A DNA stretch of 64,000 bases from Gonatopus flavifemur. Its lineage: Eukaryota > Arthropoda > Insecta > Hymenoptera > Dryinidae. The notes beneath the pieces were generated by a model that was not told the origin of the DNA, did no database searches, and worked only from the letters and a program-made list of their open reading frames with translations. The translations under genes and the position numbers were made by a program. The stretch is from positions 186,001 to 250,000 of the forward strand of contig JAFFJZ010000031.1 in the NCBI GenBank assembly GCA_018340375.1. Direction: 5' to 3'. Shown piece by piece: positions 33,055 through 45,511 of this stretch (its first letter is position 1; each line of letters begins with the position of its first letter).

Positions 33055-34190
33055 CGTTTCCGACAATTACCATCCTCGGACATTCAATTCCGGGTGGCAC
33101 GAACATCTGAACTGGGTTCCTGCGCGAGTATGAAGAGGAAACTTCGAAATCTTTGAATGGACTATTCCACCGGATTCAACCGTGTGCTCGCTGGCTCCAT
33201 CAGGGGCAATTACATATCCATATAGTACTGGGGACTGTATTATATCAATTGAGATCTGGAGTTGGACAAAGCTGAAATATCCAATGTGATTGTGGTAGGC
33301 GCAAGAGTCGGAATTCCAGAATATACCGATTACCATGGTATCGGGCGGTGATTTGTGAGTTTCGCTGGTTGGTGGTGAGCGAAATTGTTTGGGACCAGGA
33401 TGTTCCCGACAATCAACATTCGCGAATATCTGATTCCGGGTAGCATTGGAATCTGAACCGGGTTCCTGCGTTGATATGAGACCAAGGACTTTCAAAATCT
33501 CCAAGTCGACAATGGAACAGTATTCAAACGTGTCCTTGCTGGCCCCAGGGAGGACAATCAGGTGTCCACATAGAACTGGGGACAGATTTATATCAATTGC
33601 ACTCTGAAATTGGACAGGCTGGAATATTCAATGCGATTGTGGTAGGTGAGGAAGCCGGAATTCCGCAATAAACTGGTGATCTCTGTATCGGTCGGTGTAC
33701 CTTAGTGCTCTCCAATTCCAGATTGCAATCGATATAATACAGTTCCCAGTATCATGTGGAGACCTGATTGCACCTCTCAGGGCCAGCAAGCACATGGTTG
33801 AATACCGTGGGATGATCGATTTTGAGATTTTTAAGGTTCTTGGTCTCATACTAACACTGGAACCCGGTTCAGATTTTAGTGCTCCCCGGAGTTGAATATT
33901 CGCGGATGTTAGTTGTGGACATCCACGTCCCAAACGATTCCGCCGAATACCTCCCAACAAAAGTCGCAAATCACCGACCGATACCATGGTAATCAGTATG
34001 TTTTGGAATTCCGACTCTTACACCTACCAAAATTACATTGGATATTCCAGCGCTGTGTGATTTCAGATTGCGATCCATGTAACAGTCTCCCCAGTACTAT
34101 CGAGACCATTGATTTCCCTTCGTGGGGTCGGCAAGCACACGGTCGAATACTATGAAATTGTCGATTCCATGTTTTCCAAATCACGTCTTC
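33055..34190. repeat. Cluster of ~300-400-bp repeats in direct and inverted order
   Basis: Two direct units (about 33055-33405 and 33406-33700) share GGGTTCCTGCG, ATTGTGGTAGG and CGGAATTCC blocks. The stretch 33700-34190 carries the same blocks reverse-complemented (for example CGGAATTCC versus GGAATTCCGACTCTTACACC near 34009). ORFs here are by-products of the repeat. Confidence 0.65.
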
Positions 34191-35204
34191 TGTGAATCTA
34201 TTTGGATCTCATTCCCATCCTCAAATTCAATGATTCCCAGATTCTCACTACCCTCATCATTTCGACATCACAAAAAATTCGAGAATGAAGTCAATAAGTC
34301 ATATTCTTGATGCAGCGATAGCTTGTTTGTAAATGTACAATTGAATCAAACATTTCCCTGATAGGGTTTCATGCAATGGTATTTCCGGTTGAATTTCACG
34401 CATTCTCTGGATCGGAACCTTCGTCAAAATTTAATGATTCTTATTGAAAATTCCGATCACCACTGATTTGTGACGGACTTTGTCCAGAATCATACCAAAA
34501 TGTTGTTTCTTCGACCAATGTGAATATACTGAGACCTGTCCATGGATGAGTAGCTGATCCTCCATGAATTCAGTATTATGAGCAAAAAGTCCATGATTTT
34601 CCAAATACTGATTAAAATTTCATTTTGAGAAACGTCCCACAAGTGATTGATACTTGGCTCATTGAATTGTATCTATATACAATGGGATGGGCATCATTTT
34701 GTGAATTGTTGAGTGCTTCTGGTCTCACCCCCTGAAAAAGTTCCGATTCCTATCAAAATGGAGGACGTGAAATCTCAGTTCGATGGAACTATTGTATGGA
34801 AACAAGTGACTCAGAAAGCTCAAAGTCCCGTTATATATATAGATTCTATACATCAACGTTATGCATAAGAACAGAGGAGAATATGAATTTGGGGGGTGTT
34901 TGGACTTCCCTGGATACGCTCTCAATTTCATTCGATCGATTTGAATATGTTGAATCGTTCCGGTCATATTTTTGTATACAGGGTGGCGCAAAAGTCTGGA
35001 AACACCCCCATAACTTTTTAACGGGGCATGATAATTAGATCAAATTTTTTTTTAATTGAAGGAGGGATCAAGGGCTATCTTGACGGGAAATAAACCGACG
35101 CGTAATGCTATTCGTATGTTGAGAGGGGGTTTACGAAATGTAAAAATGTTTCGTGCTATTCTAGATATTACCACGTCATTCAGTAATAATATGTATTACA
35201 GTTT
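34191..35204. other. Unassigned interval with a transposon-end-like motif
   Basis: Near 34978-35030 is TACAGGGTGGCGCAAAAGTC, resembling a Tc1/mariner-type terminal repeat beside a TA. No partner was found. The rest is AT-rich and non-coding. Confidence 0.45.
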
Positions 35205-36475
35205 TCTTCAAAACCTACACATAGCGTCGAAATCAGTTTACGGAATTTTTCAAAAGAAAGCCTTCAAAAAAGAAATCGATCTAAATTCTGCTGCTGGGAA
35301 TGAACCTTTGCATCAAACGGTGTCAGGAGATGAGTCATGGAAAAAAGAGGTTTTACTTCTTTATTTGGTGTTGCTACATTGATTGGGAAATTCACAAACA
35401 AGGTATGAGATTCCGTCATTAAATCTGCCTCTTGCCAAAGCTGCGCCAATTGGAAGTCCAAAGGAGGCTCTATTGCATATACCTTATGGGAAGAAAGCCA
35501 CGACGAAGAGTGCAGTGCAAACCATCACGGAAGTGCAGGGAAAATGGAAGTAGACGCAGTGAGAGAAATGTTTACGCAATCTACCGAACTGTTTGGCGTA
35601 AAGTATGAGAATTACATAGGCGATAGCGATACCAAAACATTTAAATCTATACTGGACCTTAATTCTTAAGATGATCTCATGGTGAAAAAAAAGGATGTGT
35701 TGGTCACGTCCAAAAAAGAATGGGCTCTCGTCTCCGAGTAGTGAAGCAAAAGACAAAAGGTCTTGGCGGGAGAGGTGCTGGTAAACTAACGAACGAAGTA
35801 ATTTCCGATTCAACTACATATCACGGGTTGTCCATTAGAAGGAACAAGGATTCATTGGGAAGAATAAAAGCAGACATATGGGCAGTAGTCTATCATAATA
35901 TTTCTACAGATGAAAACCCACAACACTCGTATTGTCCAGCAGGTAAAGAAAGTTCGCGCGAGTGGCGCGTGGCTGAAGCTGACGGTACTGTCACATCTTT
36001 TAAGCATAAGCAGCCACTTTCACAGAAGGTTCAAGATGCGATAAGGTCTGTTTACGAAGCTCCATCGACTGATGATTTATTGAATCGATGTTTGGGAAGT
36101 AACACTCAAAACTCGAACGAGTCCGTTAATGCTCGTATATGGAAACTCGCACTCAAACATTTACACTGTGGCGCCCAAACCGTGGAAATTGCAAGTTGTA
36201 TGGCAATTTCCTTATTTGATGAAGGATATGCTACTCTGCTAAAGATGAGGAACACTTTGGGAATAGCCATTGGTTTGGAAATGAATAATTCCGTCGACGA
36301 ATCAGATAACACGCGCATAACTTCTGCTGAAGTGAATATGACAGATGGTGCAAGAGCGGCTGCATTAGCAACAAAATCAGAGCAATCAAGTAGAATCCGA
36401 CAGTTTGAGGTCGAGGAAGGTTCATTGTATGGCCCTGGAATTGCTGATCAGCCGCAAGATGAAATAAATTTCTAA
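35205..36475 (+). pseudogene. Mutator-like transposase fragment
   Basis: It matches the invertebrate Mutator-like transposase domain. First part: LHQTVSGDESWKK with a base lost in the A-run near 35340, then TSLFGVATLIGKF in another frame. Middle: MEVDAVREMFTQSTELFGVK and GDSDTKTFKSILDLN. After a further frameshift near 35670-35720 comes a 251-residue open stretch (RLRVVKQKTKGLGGRGAGKL, ENPQHSYCPAG, RCLGSNTQNSNESVNARIWK). The first acidic residue (SGDESW) and the NESVNARIW motif are kept. Sequence between residues of the first and middle parts is missing. Inverted ends were not identified. Confidence 0.75.
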
Positions 36476-36534
36476 AGATCAAAAGTCATTAACTGAATCT
36501 TTGAACGCGTTTTTCTCAAAACGACATTTTCTAA

Positions 36535-36844
36535 ACTGGTGGGAATTCTAGCTCAAAAAATAATTGAATCGACTTGATTTTCTTCTCATTTCGAAGGGAA
36601 TTGAATGCCTGGGAGTTTATACCTAATAAATCATCAATTTTATTATTGTTTTTATATATCGATTTTGAGAGCAAAAAATCGTGAAAAATCGATACGAAAA
36701 TTTCACAAGTCAGCCATTTTGTGAGTTTTCGACTTTTTTCCGTTTTATTGGTATGAGCTCCCAGGAATATCATATATTTTTTTAGACTTTTTGGTTCTTC
36801 GATTTTAGATGAAAATTGGAGGCTCTAGAATTCCCACCATGCAG
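36535..36844. repeat. Small fold-back repeat (~310 bp)
   Basis: CTGGTGGGAATTCTAG at 36535 recurs reverse-complemented as CTAGAATTCCCACCATGCAG ending 36844. The interior is AT-rich. It may be a MITE or the end region of the neighbouring Mutator-like element. Confidence 0.5.
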
Positions 36845-37846
36845 CCACTTTTTTCGAGTCGGTCCCATAAACGAGTGTTTAAATAATTATATAACGATTG
36901 TTCTTGGATGCAAAAAGTATTTTCGTACACTCAAAGAATACATACATATGTGTGAAAAAGTTCCAGTACCTTATTCACTTCCTTCTATGAAAAAAAAATA
37001 AAGAACGACGGGTCATTTTCGGGTTGCTTGATGAAAACCTCCCCTTGAGAAGCACGCATTCATTAGTGTGTGAATCGACTGGATGTCATGAGTGCGAAAG
37101 AAATCTCAACTCTGATCATCGTCCCCAAAAGTCAACAGATTCACAAATACCGTTATAGCGTTCATCTTGATGAAAACGAAAATACACTCCGGGGGGAAAA
37201 AGTTTAGATCTGACGAATTCTGGATTTCGACCAGATCTGAACGGATCTATTCAGATCTGAAAAACTGCAATTTCAGCTCATATTTGTCTACACATGTGTT
37301 CAAATTTAGATTCATACATGGGGAAATATCAGAAAATGTTTGTTAAAATGACAATCAATTAGAGATGGTCCGAATTGGGAATTTTCCGGATAACCGGATA
37401 CCGGTTATTCCCGGATATTGAAAATCCGGATAATCTGATAACGGATAATCCGGAGTACAATTCTCCGGCCGGATACCGGATAGTTACCGGATAATATTAT
37501 TTTTTAGTATTATATCTTACATACCGAAGAGAGTGCTGTATCAAACGAATTATTTGAATGAAATGGCATTTATGAACATGAATCTGATTTCGCTTGTAAC
37601 ATAATCACTAGATGATAAAAGTCTCATCCGGAATGATGGTGATCTATTGATCGGAATCGAATGATAATTCACCTTTCATTCCTGCACATATAATGTAATC
37701 ATTACTGTTTCAATTTTGAAGTCGTTGTGAGGAGTAAATTTCCGAATCGATTTGAAAAAATAACAAATAACATATCTGTTATACTACCTATGTGTCGGGA
37801 GAGAATTTTACAAAGTCGAAAAGAAATACTCCCAAGTATCCATTAA

Positions 37847-40084
37847 CCCATTAAGTCCGGGAAATGCAGGATTTCAACTGTAATTTGATACGTTGCAAAT
37901 GATATATAAATCATAAAAACTCATGGCAAAAATACCTTACCTACTATTTTCGAGGTTGCTCTTTCGGTTGCTGAAGTCGAAATTACCTTCAGATGGCGCT
38001 GGAATACCGATATGGCCGATTCAAAATAAAAAGTCGACAAAAAATTGGAGGATATTTGACTTTGTGATTTTTTCACAGGTTGGAAATGCACCCGAAATTA
38101 TTCAAAACATCAACCAATGGTGCACAAAATATCTCAACTTCACGATAGAATTTTTCCCCAGACTTGAAGGAGACCTAACCTCTCTCAATTTACCATATAT
38201 TCACCAAAATAACTCTTAATTCTGAGAATCTAGAGGAAATTGACAGAACATATAATTTTATTCGTTCAGTATTCTTCAAGAGGAGTACCCGGAGGTTTTT
38301 GAGGTTGCTGACTACGAATCAAACATCAGATTTCCGGAATTCAAAATGACGGATCCAACATGGCGGACGAAAAGTCAGAAAAAGCCTCGAAAATGGATGA
38401 AAATCGATATGCTTAGGTTGTTGAGGTTCCTGATTACGGATCCGTTATCAGATTTTCAAAATTCAAGATGGCGGACCTAAGATGGTGGATGGAAAGCCAA
38501 AAAAAGCCTCGGAGATGGATTGAAATCGATCCACCGAGGTTATTGAGGTCACTGATTACGAATTCAGCATTAGATTTCCAGAATTCAAGATGGCGGACCC
38601 GAAATGGTTGACGAAAATTCGAGAAAACTCTCGAAGATGGATGAGAATCGGTATACTGAGGTTTTTGAGGTCACTGACAACGAATTCAGCATCAGATCCT
38701 CAAAATTCAAAATTGTGGATCCAAGATGGTGGATGGAAAGCCAAAAAAAGCCTCGGAGATGGATTGAAATCGATCCACCGAGGTTATTGAGGTCGCTGAT
38801 TACGAATCCAGCATCAGATTTCCGAAATTCAAGATGGCGGACAAAAATTCGAGAAAACTCTCGAAGATGCATGGAAATCGGTATACTGGGGTTCTTGAGG
38901 TCACCGACAACGAATCCAGCATCAGATTTCCAAAATCCAAGATGGCGGATTCAATATGGCATACTGAAATTCATAAAATGCTTCAAAATCACGGGAAAAT
39001 GTGTATACGAGGAGATTTTTGGGGTCGCTGTGTAATGAGACTGGTGGCACGTGATGGAAATATTAGAAGTGAATATCAGTTATTATTAGGGTAATTGAAT
39101 TTGACATTATCATCAAGTGAATCGGAGGAAATAAAGCCGTAGTTTATCGCATGAAGGACTGAGTTATTGGGGAACATACAAGAATATAAACTTGCTACGT
39201 AATTTGACTCGGAGAACGTGCACATGGAATAATTAACGGACGGAAACAATCAATTTCCTTGCGGAAACTTCACGTATAAACACTATTGCATGATTTTGAG
39301 TGATGTCATGAATTTCGGTATGCCATATTGAATCCGCCATCTTGAATTTTGAACAATCAATGCTGGATTCGTTGTCAGTGGCCTCAATAACCCCGGTGGA
39401 TCGATTTCAATCCATCTCCGAGGCTTTTTTTGACTTTCCATCCACCATCTTAGGTCCGCCATCTTGAATTTTGAAAATCTGATAACGGATCCGTAATCAG
39501 GAACCTCAAAAACCTAAGCATACCGATTTTCATCCATTTTCGAGGCTTTTTCTGACTTTTCGTCCGCCATGTTGGATCCGTCATTTTGAATTCCGGAAAT
39601 CTGATGTTTGATTCGTAGTCAGCAACCTCAAAAACCTCCGGGTACTCCTCTTGGAGAATACTGAACGAATAAAATTATATGTTCTGTCAATTTTCTCTAG
39701 ATTCTCAGAATTGCGAGTTATTTTGGTGAATATATGGTGAATTGAGAGAGGTTAGGTCTCCTCCAAGTCTGGGAAAAAATTCTATCGTAAAGTTGAGATA
39801 TTTTGTGCACCCTTGGTGGATGTTTTGAATAATCCTGAGTGCATTTTCAACCCGTGAAGAAATCACAAACTCAGATATCCTCCAATTTTTTGTCGACTTT
39901 TCATTTTAATTCGGTCATATTGGTATTCCAGCACCATCTGAAGGTAATTTTGACCTCAGCAGCCGAAAGAGCAACCTCGAAAATAGTAGACAAGGTATTT
40001 TTGTCATGAGTTCTTGATGATTCATATAACATTTGCAACCTTCGAAATTACAGTTGGAATCCTGCATTTCTCGGACTTGATGGG
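37847..40084. mobile_element. Non-autonomous piggyBac-like element with long inverted repeats
   Basis: The ends CCCATTAAGTCCGGGAAATG and its inverted partner (to 40084) match those of the larger element at 57257-61620. The two ~1-kb arms and the ~230-bp middle (39030-39300) are nearly the same as in that element, but the transposase is absent. The left flank is TTAA (37843), the right flank TTCA (40085). Confidence 0.85.
38300..39000. repeat. ~121-bp tandem units within the piggyBac-like inverted repeat
   Basis: AAGATGGCGGA-type motifs recur near 38344, 38465, 38587, 38709, 38831 and 38939. Each is followed by a CGAAAATGGATGAAAATCG- or GAGATGGATTGAAATCG-like stretch and GAGGTTNNTGAGGT. ORFs across them are repeat artefacts. 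Confidence 0.85.
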
Positions 40085-40679
40085 TTCAAATGATTATAAT
40101 TAGGCAGTGTTCCGTAAGAGTATTTAGTTTTCATTGAAAATTTCCTTCCATGTTGATGTTCCCAACGGATAAGCGGCTCATCTTCAGAACATCTGAACGC
40201 GAAATAACATTGCCCGAATAATGATAAATTTAATTGGAACAATCAAAATAGTTGTGACTCACAGAAAAAACTAGTTTGAAGCTACAAATAGAAGCTCGTT
40301 AGAAGCTGACAATAACTGGAGCCGGACAAGTATAAGTGTCAGAGTTGACACTATGAATATGCACCAAAGCGAATTATTTACTCATACACATTATTTACAA
40401 AATATACAAAAAACGAAGAGGAATATGAGAGGATTACACAAGAAATGTACATGAATCATTTCACAAGTACAAAAGTTATTCACCTTCCATATTTTAGCTC
40501 AGCTTGGAACTTAAAATAAATGATATAGAATGCTTACAAAATATCTTCAAAATATCTTCCGGATAAACATAAATTGCACACGTGCTTAATATTACTCAGT
40601 ATCAATTCCCTTTTGAAAAGAAAAAAGCGATGTGATTGCAAACTCTACAAACGTAGTGACCCTGTTCGAAGTGACATAG

Positions 40680-41296
40680 CAATTCATAAGGAAATGCTCT
40701 TATTATGTAACACTATGGATTTTGCAACAGAATATTCATAAGTGAATTACGAAGTTCTCTGAATTTGTTCTTATGATTCATCATAAATACCTGTGGATTT
40801 ACGTATATTCATAAGGATTCATGATGAATCATAAGCACAAATTCTACGGGTGTGCGAGTCATGATTTTTTCGAGTCGAGTCGAGTAATTGGAGTGTCGAG
40901 TCGGGTCAAGCCGAGTACTCGAAATTCACCGAGTACCCGAAAATTTTTTGAGTATCTGGTAGATTTTCGAGTACTCAAAAAGTATATAATATATATGCAT
41001 ATGAATATAATCTATATGTGATAGTAGATAACGATCCCTTATGTTCTTTGAGAATATTCCACCCTTTGCAAATGATGATTCATGATAATTCTAAGAAAAT
41101 CAACAAATTACTCGCAGATTTTCGAGTACCTCAAAAACTCCGAGTGGTACAAAATACTCGACTCGACTCGAGGATACTCGAAAATTCCGAGGACTCGCAC
41201 ACACCTGACGAATTCATAGGACTCCGTAATTCACTTATAAATATTCTGTTGCAAAATCCATAGTGTTTCATAAGAAGACCATTTTCTTATGAATTG
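40680..41296. mobile_element. Fold-back MITE, split by a hAT-type MITE
   Basis: CAATTCATAAGGAAATG at 40680 pairs with CATTTTCTTATGAATTG ending 41296. Further in, AACACTATGGATTTTGCAAC and TTCATAAGTGAATTACG have inverted partners at 41222-41266. Confidence 0.75.
40847..41207. mobile_element. ~360-bp hAT-like MITE with GAGTCGAGT repeats
   Basis: The left end CGGGTGTGCGAGTC and right end (inverted) CAGGTGTGTGCGAGTC enclose arms rich in CGAGTACTCGA and GAGTCGAGTCGAG. The terminal CAGGTGTG form is hAT-like. No clean target duplication was found. Confidence 0.6.
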
Positions 41297-41366
41297 CCAT
41301 GAGATTTCAACCAGGGGACATTTACTTGAATATTACATAGCGCTCTGTTCATCAGTACACTTCCAC

Positions 41367-41469
41367 ATAGCACAAATGTCTCAGTAATATCTCCAGAATA
41401 TTCTGACAATATTACAATTTGTAATGTCGTCAGAATATCTTGGAGATATCACTGGGACATTTGTGCTAT
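41367..41469. repeat. 103-bp near-perfect hairpin
   Basis: ATAGCACAAATGTCTCAGTA through ATTACAA pairs with TTTGTAAT through TGGGACATTTGTGCTAT with few mismatches and almost no loop. It is a minimal fold-back element or hairpin RNA candidate. Confidence 0.8.
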
Positions 41470-43395
41470 ATAGGCTGTCTGTGATTGGAAATGTACACTC
41501 GCTATGAAAACTCTATGTGTATGCTCGTAAGGAACACCGCCTAATCAAAATTTGTAATATTCATTGAATCATTGCTCAAATGCAAACAATCAGGCAATTG
41601 GATTATATTAATTAAATATGAATATTAGTTATATAGTTTAGTTAATGGAATTTATATGAAAGTTGATCCAAATATTGGTTGTTGATAAATTATCCGATTC
41701 ATACTTGAACATCCATGACTCAGCAACATATTGTTACGTCGAAACTTTTCAGTTTCTCTATAACAAACGGGTAGTTAAAGGAAAACACCGAATCGAAGTC
41801 CGATGCTCCCTTCGAATTCCCACTTGAGCTAGGAAAATGATCCTAGACGAGGACTGGGAAGGGGATTTTGTGAATTGAAGAATGTGACGTTTTCATGCTC
41901 AAATGTAGGTGGATTTATTCTGAAATTTAGGGACTACACGAATGAGGAATTCTAGTTGAATGGATAATCGTTATGAAAGAACAATTGGATTCGTTCAGCT
42001 CTGAATAAATTTGTTTTTATTGTAACATTCTTTTTCCTTTTTTAGAATTTTCAGTTGATTCATTTGTTGTCCAAAATAAAAACTGAAGAGAATACTCATA
42101 ATTCATCACTCGAGAGAGGAGAAGAGAGTCCATAGAAAATGTCAGCGTGAGAGAGAATTTTGAAGAAATTTTCAATCGATATTCAGTTTTTTTCAGGAAA
42201 TATGAGTATAATAGGAATTTTACATGAAATCCACTCTGAGGGTTACTCAGTAGTGAGATTTCACGTATTGATGAATGGATGGTTCCATGGAATAAAATTC
42301 AATAGAAAATTGTTGAAAGAATTTGCTTAAGTAGGGAATTTAGAGGATTTTACTCTTTGGAATAACTCTGAGGGTTGCTCAGTGATCGTATTCGAAAATA
42401 CAGTGCGAATAGTTTGAAAAGAGGGAAAAAAATACATTGAAAAGAAGAGGATATTCAGGGAAGGAATGAGATCTCTATGGTCATAGCTCACGTTGAATTG
42501 AATGGAGAGATATATTCAAATACCTCTAAAAGGCGGAAAACAAATACAGAAAGATATGAAATTCCAAAAATGAAAATGTTGTATATTCTACTCACTACTC
42601 ACTTTTGAGAGAAATGGAAATGAATTTTAATGATAAAACACTTTGATGGCTCAACTAGGGTTCAACGGTGTCTATAGTAGTCCACCGATTCAGAGTTACT
42701 AGTGAAAGACTAAATGATATCAAAAGGAGGAAGAATGTTATAAAATTTGTGGTGTTATATTTTTTTTCTTATTCGATTAAATGTAGACGCCTTATGTTGA
42801 GTTGTGTATGCAATGTTTATTCGTGAGATTACATAGTCGTCAGGTATACAGAAGGGTATGGCGCGTTGGGTTGAATTCTGACGTCATAAGACGCTTGTTG
42901 AATATATTTTACACGAAGACTAGGGTTACTTCTCAGGAGACGTTCTATAGTTTCGCACCACAATTATTTAACATGACGACGCACAAATAATTTCCCTCCG
43001 TGATGCGGTCACAAATGATTAACATTTGAAGTTATATTAGTACCGAGAGAACGATTCTTCTGGGTTCACGTACTTGTATCGGCAGATGCAACATGTCGGT
43101 GATTTTATATTAACACGTGGTCGTTGCGAAATTTACTAAGACCATGGAACGAGAAGAACGACAACTTCAGACAAAATATTCATGTAATTTACTTCGTCGA
43201 TTCGTATTGAATTAACGCGGAAATATATCTTTTGGATTTTATAACGCAGGCATGTTCAAATCTGCGCTTAATCCACTCGATCATGGCAGTTCGGTCGTGT
43301 ACACTTCCGCGTACTTCCGCGGGGGCAGAGACGTAGCGCGCGTGGTGGTGGGGTGCTCACGTGGTACATGGATTCAGTCCCGTAACGTCCTGCAT
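41470..43395. other. Unassigned interval inside hAT-1
   Basis: AT-rich, no convincing coding frame. CAGGCATGTTCAAATCTGCG near 43246 looks like a hAT terminal sequence and may be the 3' end of hAT-2 copy A; the other end was not found. Confidence 0.45.
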
Positions 43396-45511
43396 TCATG
43401 TTGTGAACCCCGATGTATTGACATTCTTCTTTTTTTCCAACATTTCTCCCACATCGATTGGAATTTCGCTTGTTGCGATTCTCATCGAGGAGGGTGATGA
43501 TATGTCACAAAGCTCAGTACGATATGCTGATTTCATTATCTTCATGATTGAAAATGAGCTCTCACAAACGTACGTTGAAACGAACATCGAGCAGATGCGT
43601 AAGCCGAAGTCTCTCAACTTCGGATATTTATGTTCCGATAAAGTCTTGAAAAATTCTTTACCTCTATCACCACGTATCACAACTGGATCTGCTTGTGAAT
43701 CACATAGTTCCAACCGATATTGTATTGGCTGTTCTTTTATAACCAGTGTGAGAGGGTTATTGAATAAAATAATATCAGATGACAAGGCTTCACAATCTGT
43801 GAATCGATTATCAAATCCTCCTTGTATTTGATCAATTATTCCGATCATGTCACGAAAATCAATGTTTGTACCTTCAGTTTGTAGAATTCTGCATGATGCG
43901 AAATGGTGTAATTCAGAATTTTGCAACTCTTCTCTGAACAAGTCCAATTTGTTTCTGAAACCATTGATGGCACCGAAAACTTGCGAAATGTTCTGATTTT
44001 TTCCTTGCAAACTCAGATTCAATGTATTTAAATGTAATGTCAGATCCGTCAGGAATGCTCATTCCCGAATAAAAGAAACATCCTCCAATTGCTCTTCGAA
44101 TTGAGTCGTATCCTTCGCAACTGCACTTTTAAGAAATGTTGGAATTTCTTGTCGCAATGGAAAAAAAAGTTCGAGACACTTTCCGGCACTCAACCAACGG
44201 ACCTCACAATATAACGGCAAATCTGGATATGCGGCATCGAGTTCTCCCAAATAAGCACGGAATTGTCGATGTGACAGTGCATTGTTACCACCTCTGATAT
44301 GTTCGTGATTTTTGTCACAACTTTCATCGTATTCGACAGTCTAATTACTTCACCACACAGAGCCTCTTGGTGGATAATACAGTGAAGTAGTACCGATTTG
44401 ATGCCGCTCTTCTTAAGCAATCCCCATGAACCTGATTTGTCCCCAGTCATAGCTCTGGCGCCGTCTGTTACGATAGCAGAGCATTTTTGGAAACCACCAT
44501 AGTTATCTACACATTCACGTGATTTGTTGAAAATATCCACTCCTTTGGTAGTGCTATATGAAGGAATCAAATCGAGCATTTCCTCATTCACGGTGAATTC
44601 ATTTTTAATCGTACGCACGAAAATTGATAATTGACTTATATGGGGTAAAATTCGCCAAGTGTTCCCACCTGAAAACTTCAATCTCATCAATGTTGATGGA
44701 ATTCCATGAATTTTTTGTACCAGTGACCCTCTTCAGATTGTGTTGACACCAGATTTCTAGAAAGTCAGGTTTTCGTGGTAAAGGGGTTTAAATTTTCAAG
44801 ATTTTTTTGATCTGCGTTTTGTCGAAAAATCATCATCCTCATTAATTCCATTTAATGAAGATATGTCATTATCGATATTGTCAGGATTTTTCCTGAATTT
44901 TACGATAAAAATACTTTCATTCACGCAAAAGGAATATTTCACATAGAAATTCGATTTTTAAAAGTATTTTTGCATTTTTCGGTCACTGTGCCCCTTTCGA
45001 TATTGATGAAACCTTGATAAATCGAAAGCTGGATTCTTTAGCTTCAAAATCATACAGATTGAGAGATGGGATAAGAAGATTCCTCGGAATTACAGAGGGG
45101 TTTAAGTGCTCAGATCTCACACGTCCACCCACTACCATCGTGTATAAATACAACACTACGCCAACATTGTGTAATAATACTTCATGCTAATGAATAATTC
45201 ATTCTGCCGTAATTTTCTGTATCATTATCAGTGAAAATCACTTCCAAATCAAATATCCTGTGATTCTTAATGTTATTCTCTGATTCTAATTCACTGAGGA
45301 TTTGAATTCATTCTCATCAATCATAAACTTCTACCCTGAAGCTTCAATTGAATAGTGACTGTGGATGTTTCCAGGGCAACCTGATTCTTTTTTATTCGTA
45401 ACCTAACCAACCTCATTCTCTCCAATCTGAACTCATCAACGGTTTTGTGTCGTTTTGAATGTACAGAGATAAATATCAAATCAGTGAAACTTTCTTGTTT
45501 ATGAAGTTTTT

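Noticed and set aside
33067..34310. Several 60-145-codon open frames
   Set aside because: They overlap on both strands within a repeat cluster and repeat the same peptide blocks; no domain seen.
38584..39094. Open frames of 66-143 codons on both strands
   Set aside because: They are translations of the ~121-bp tandem units in the piggyBac-like arms.
42802..42990. 62-codon ORF in hAT-1 interior
   Set aside because: No recognisable motif and no supporting context.
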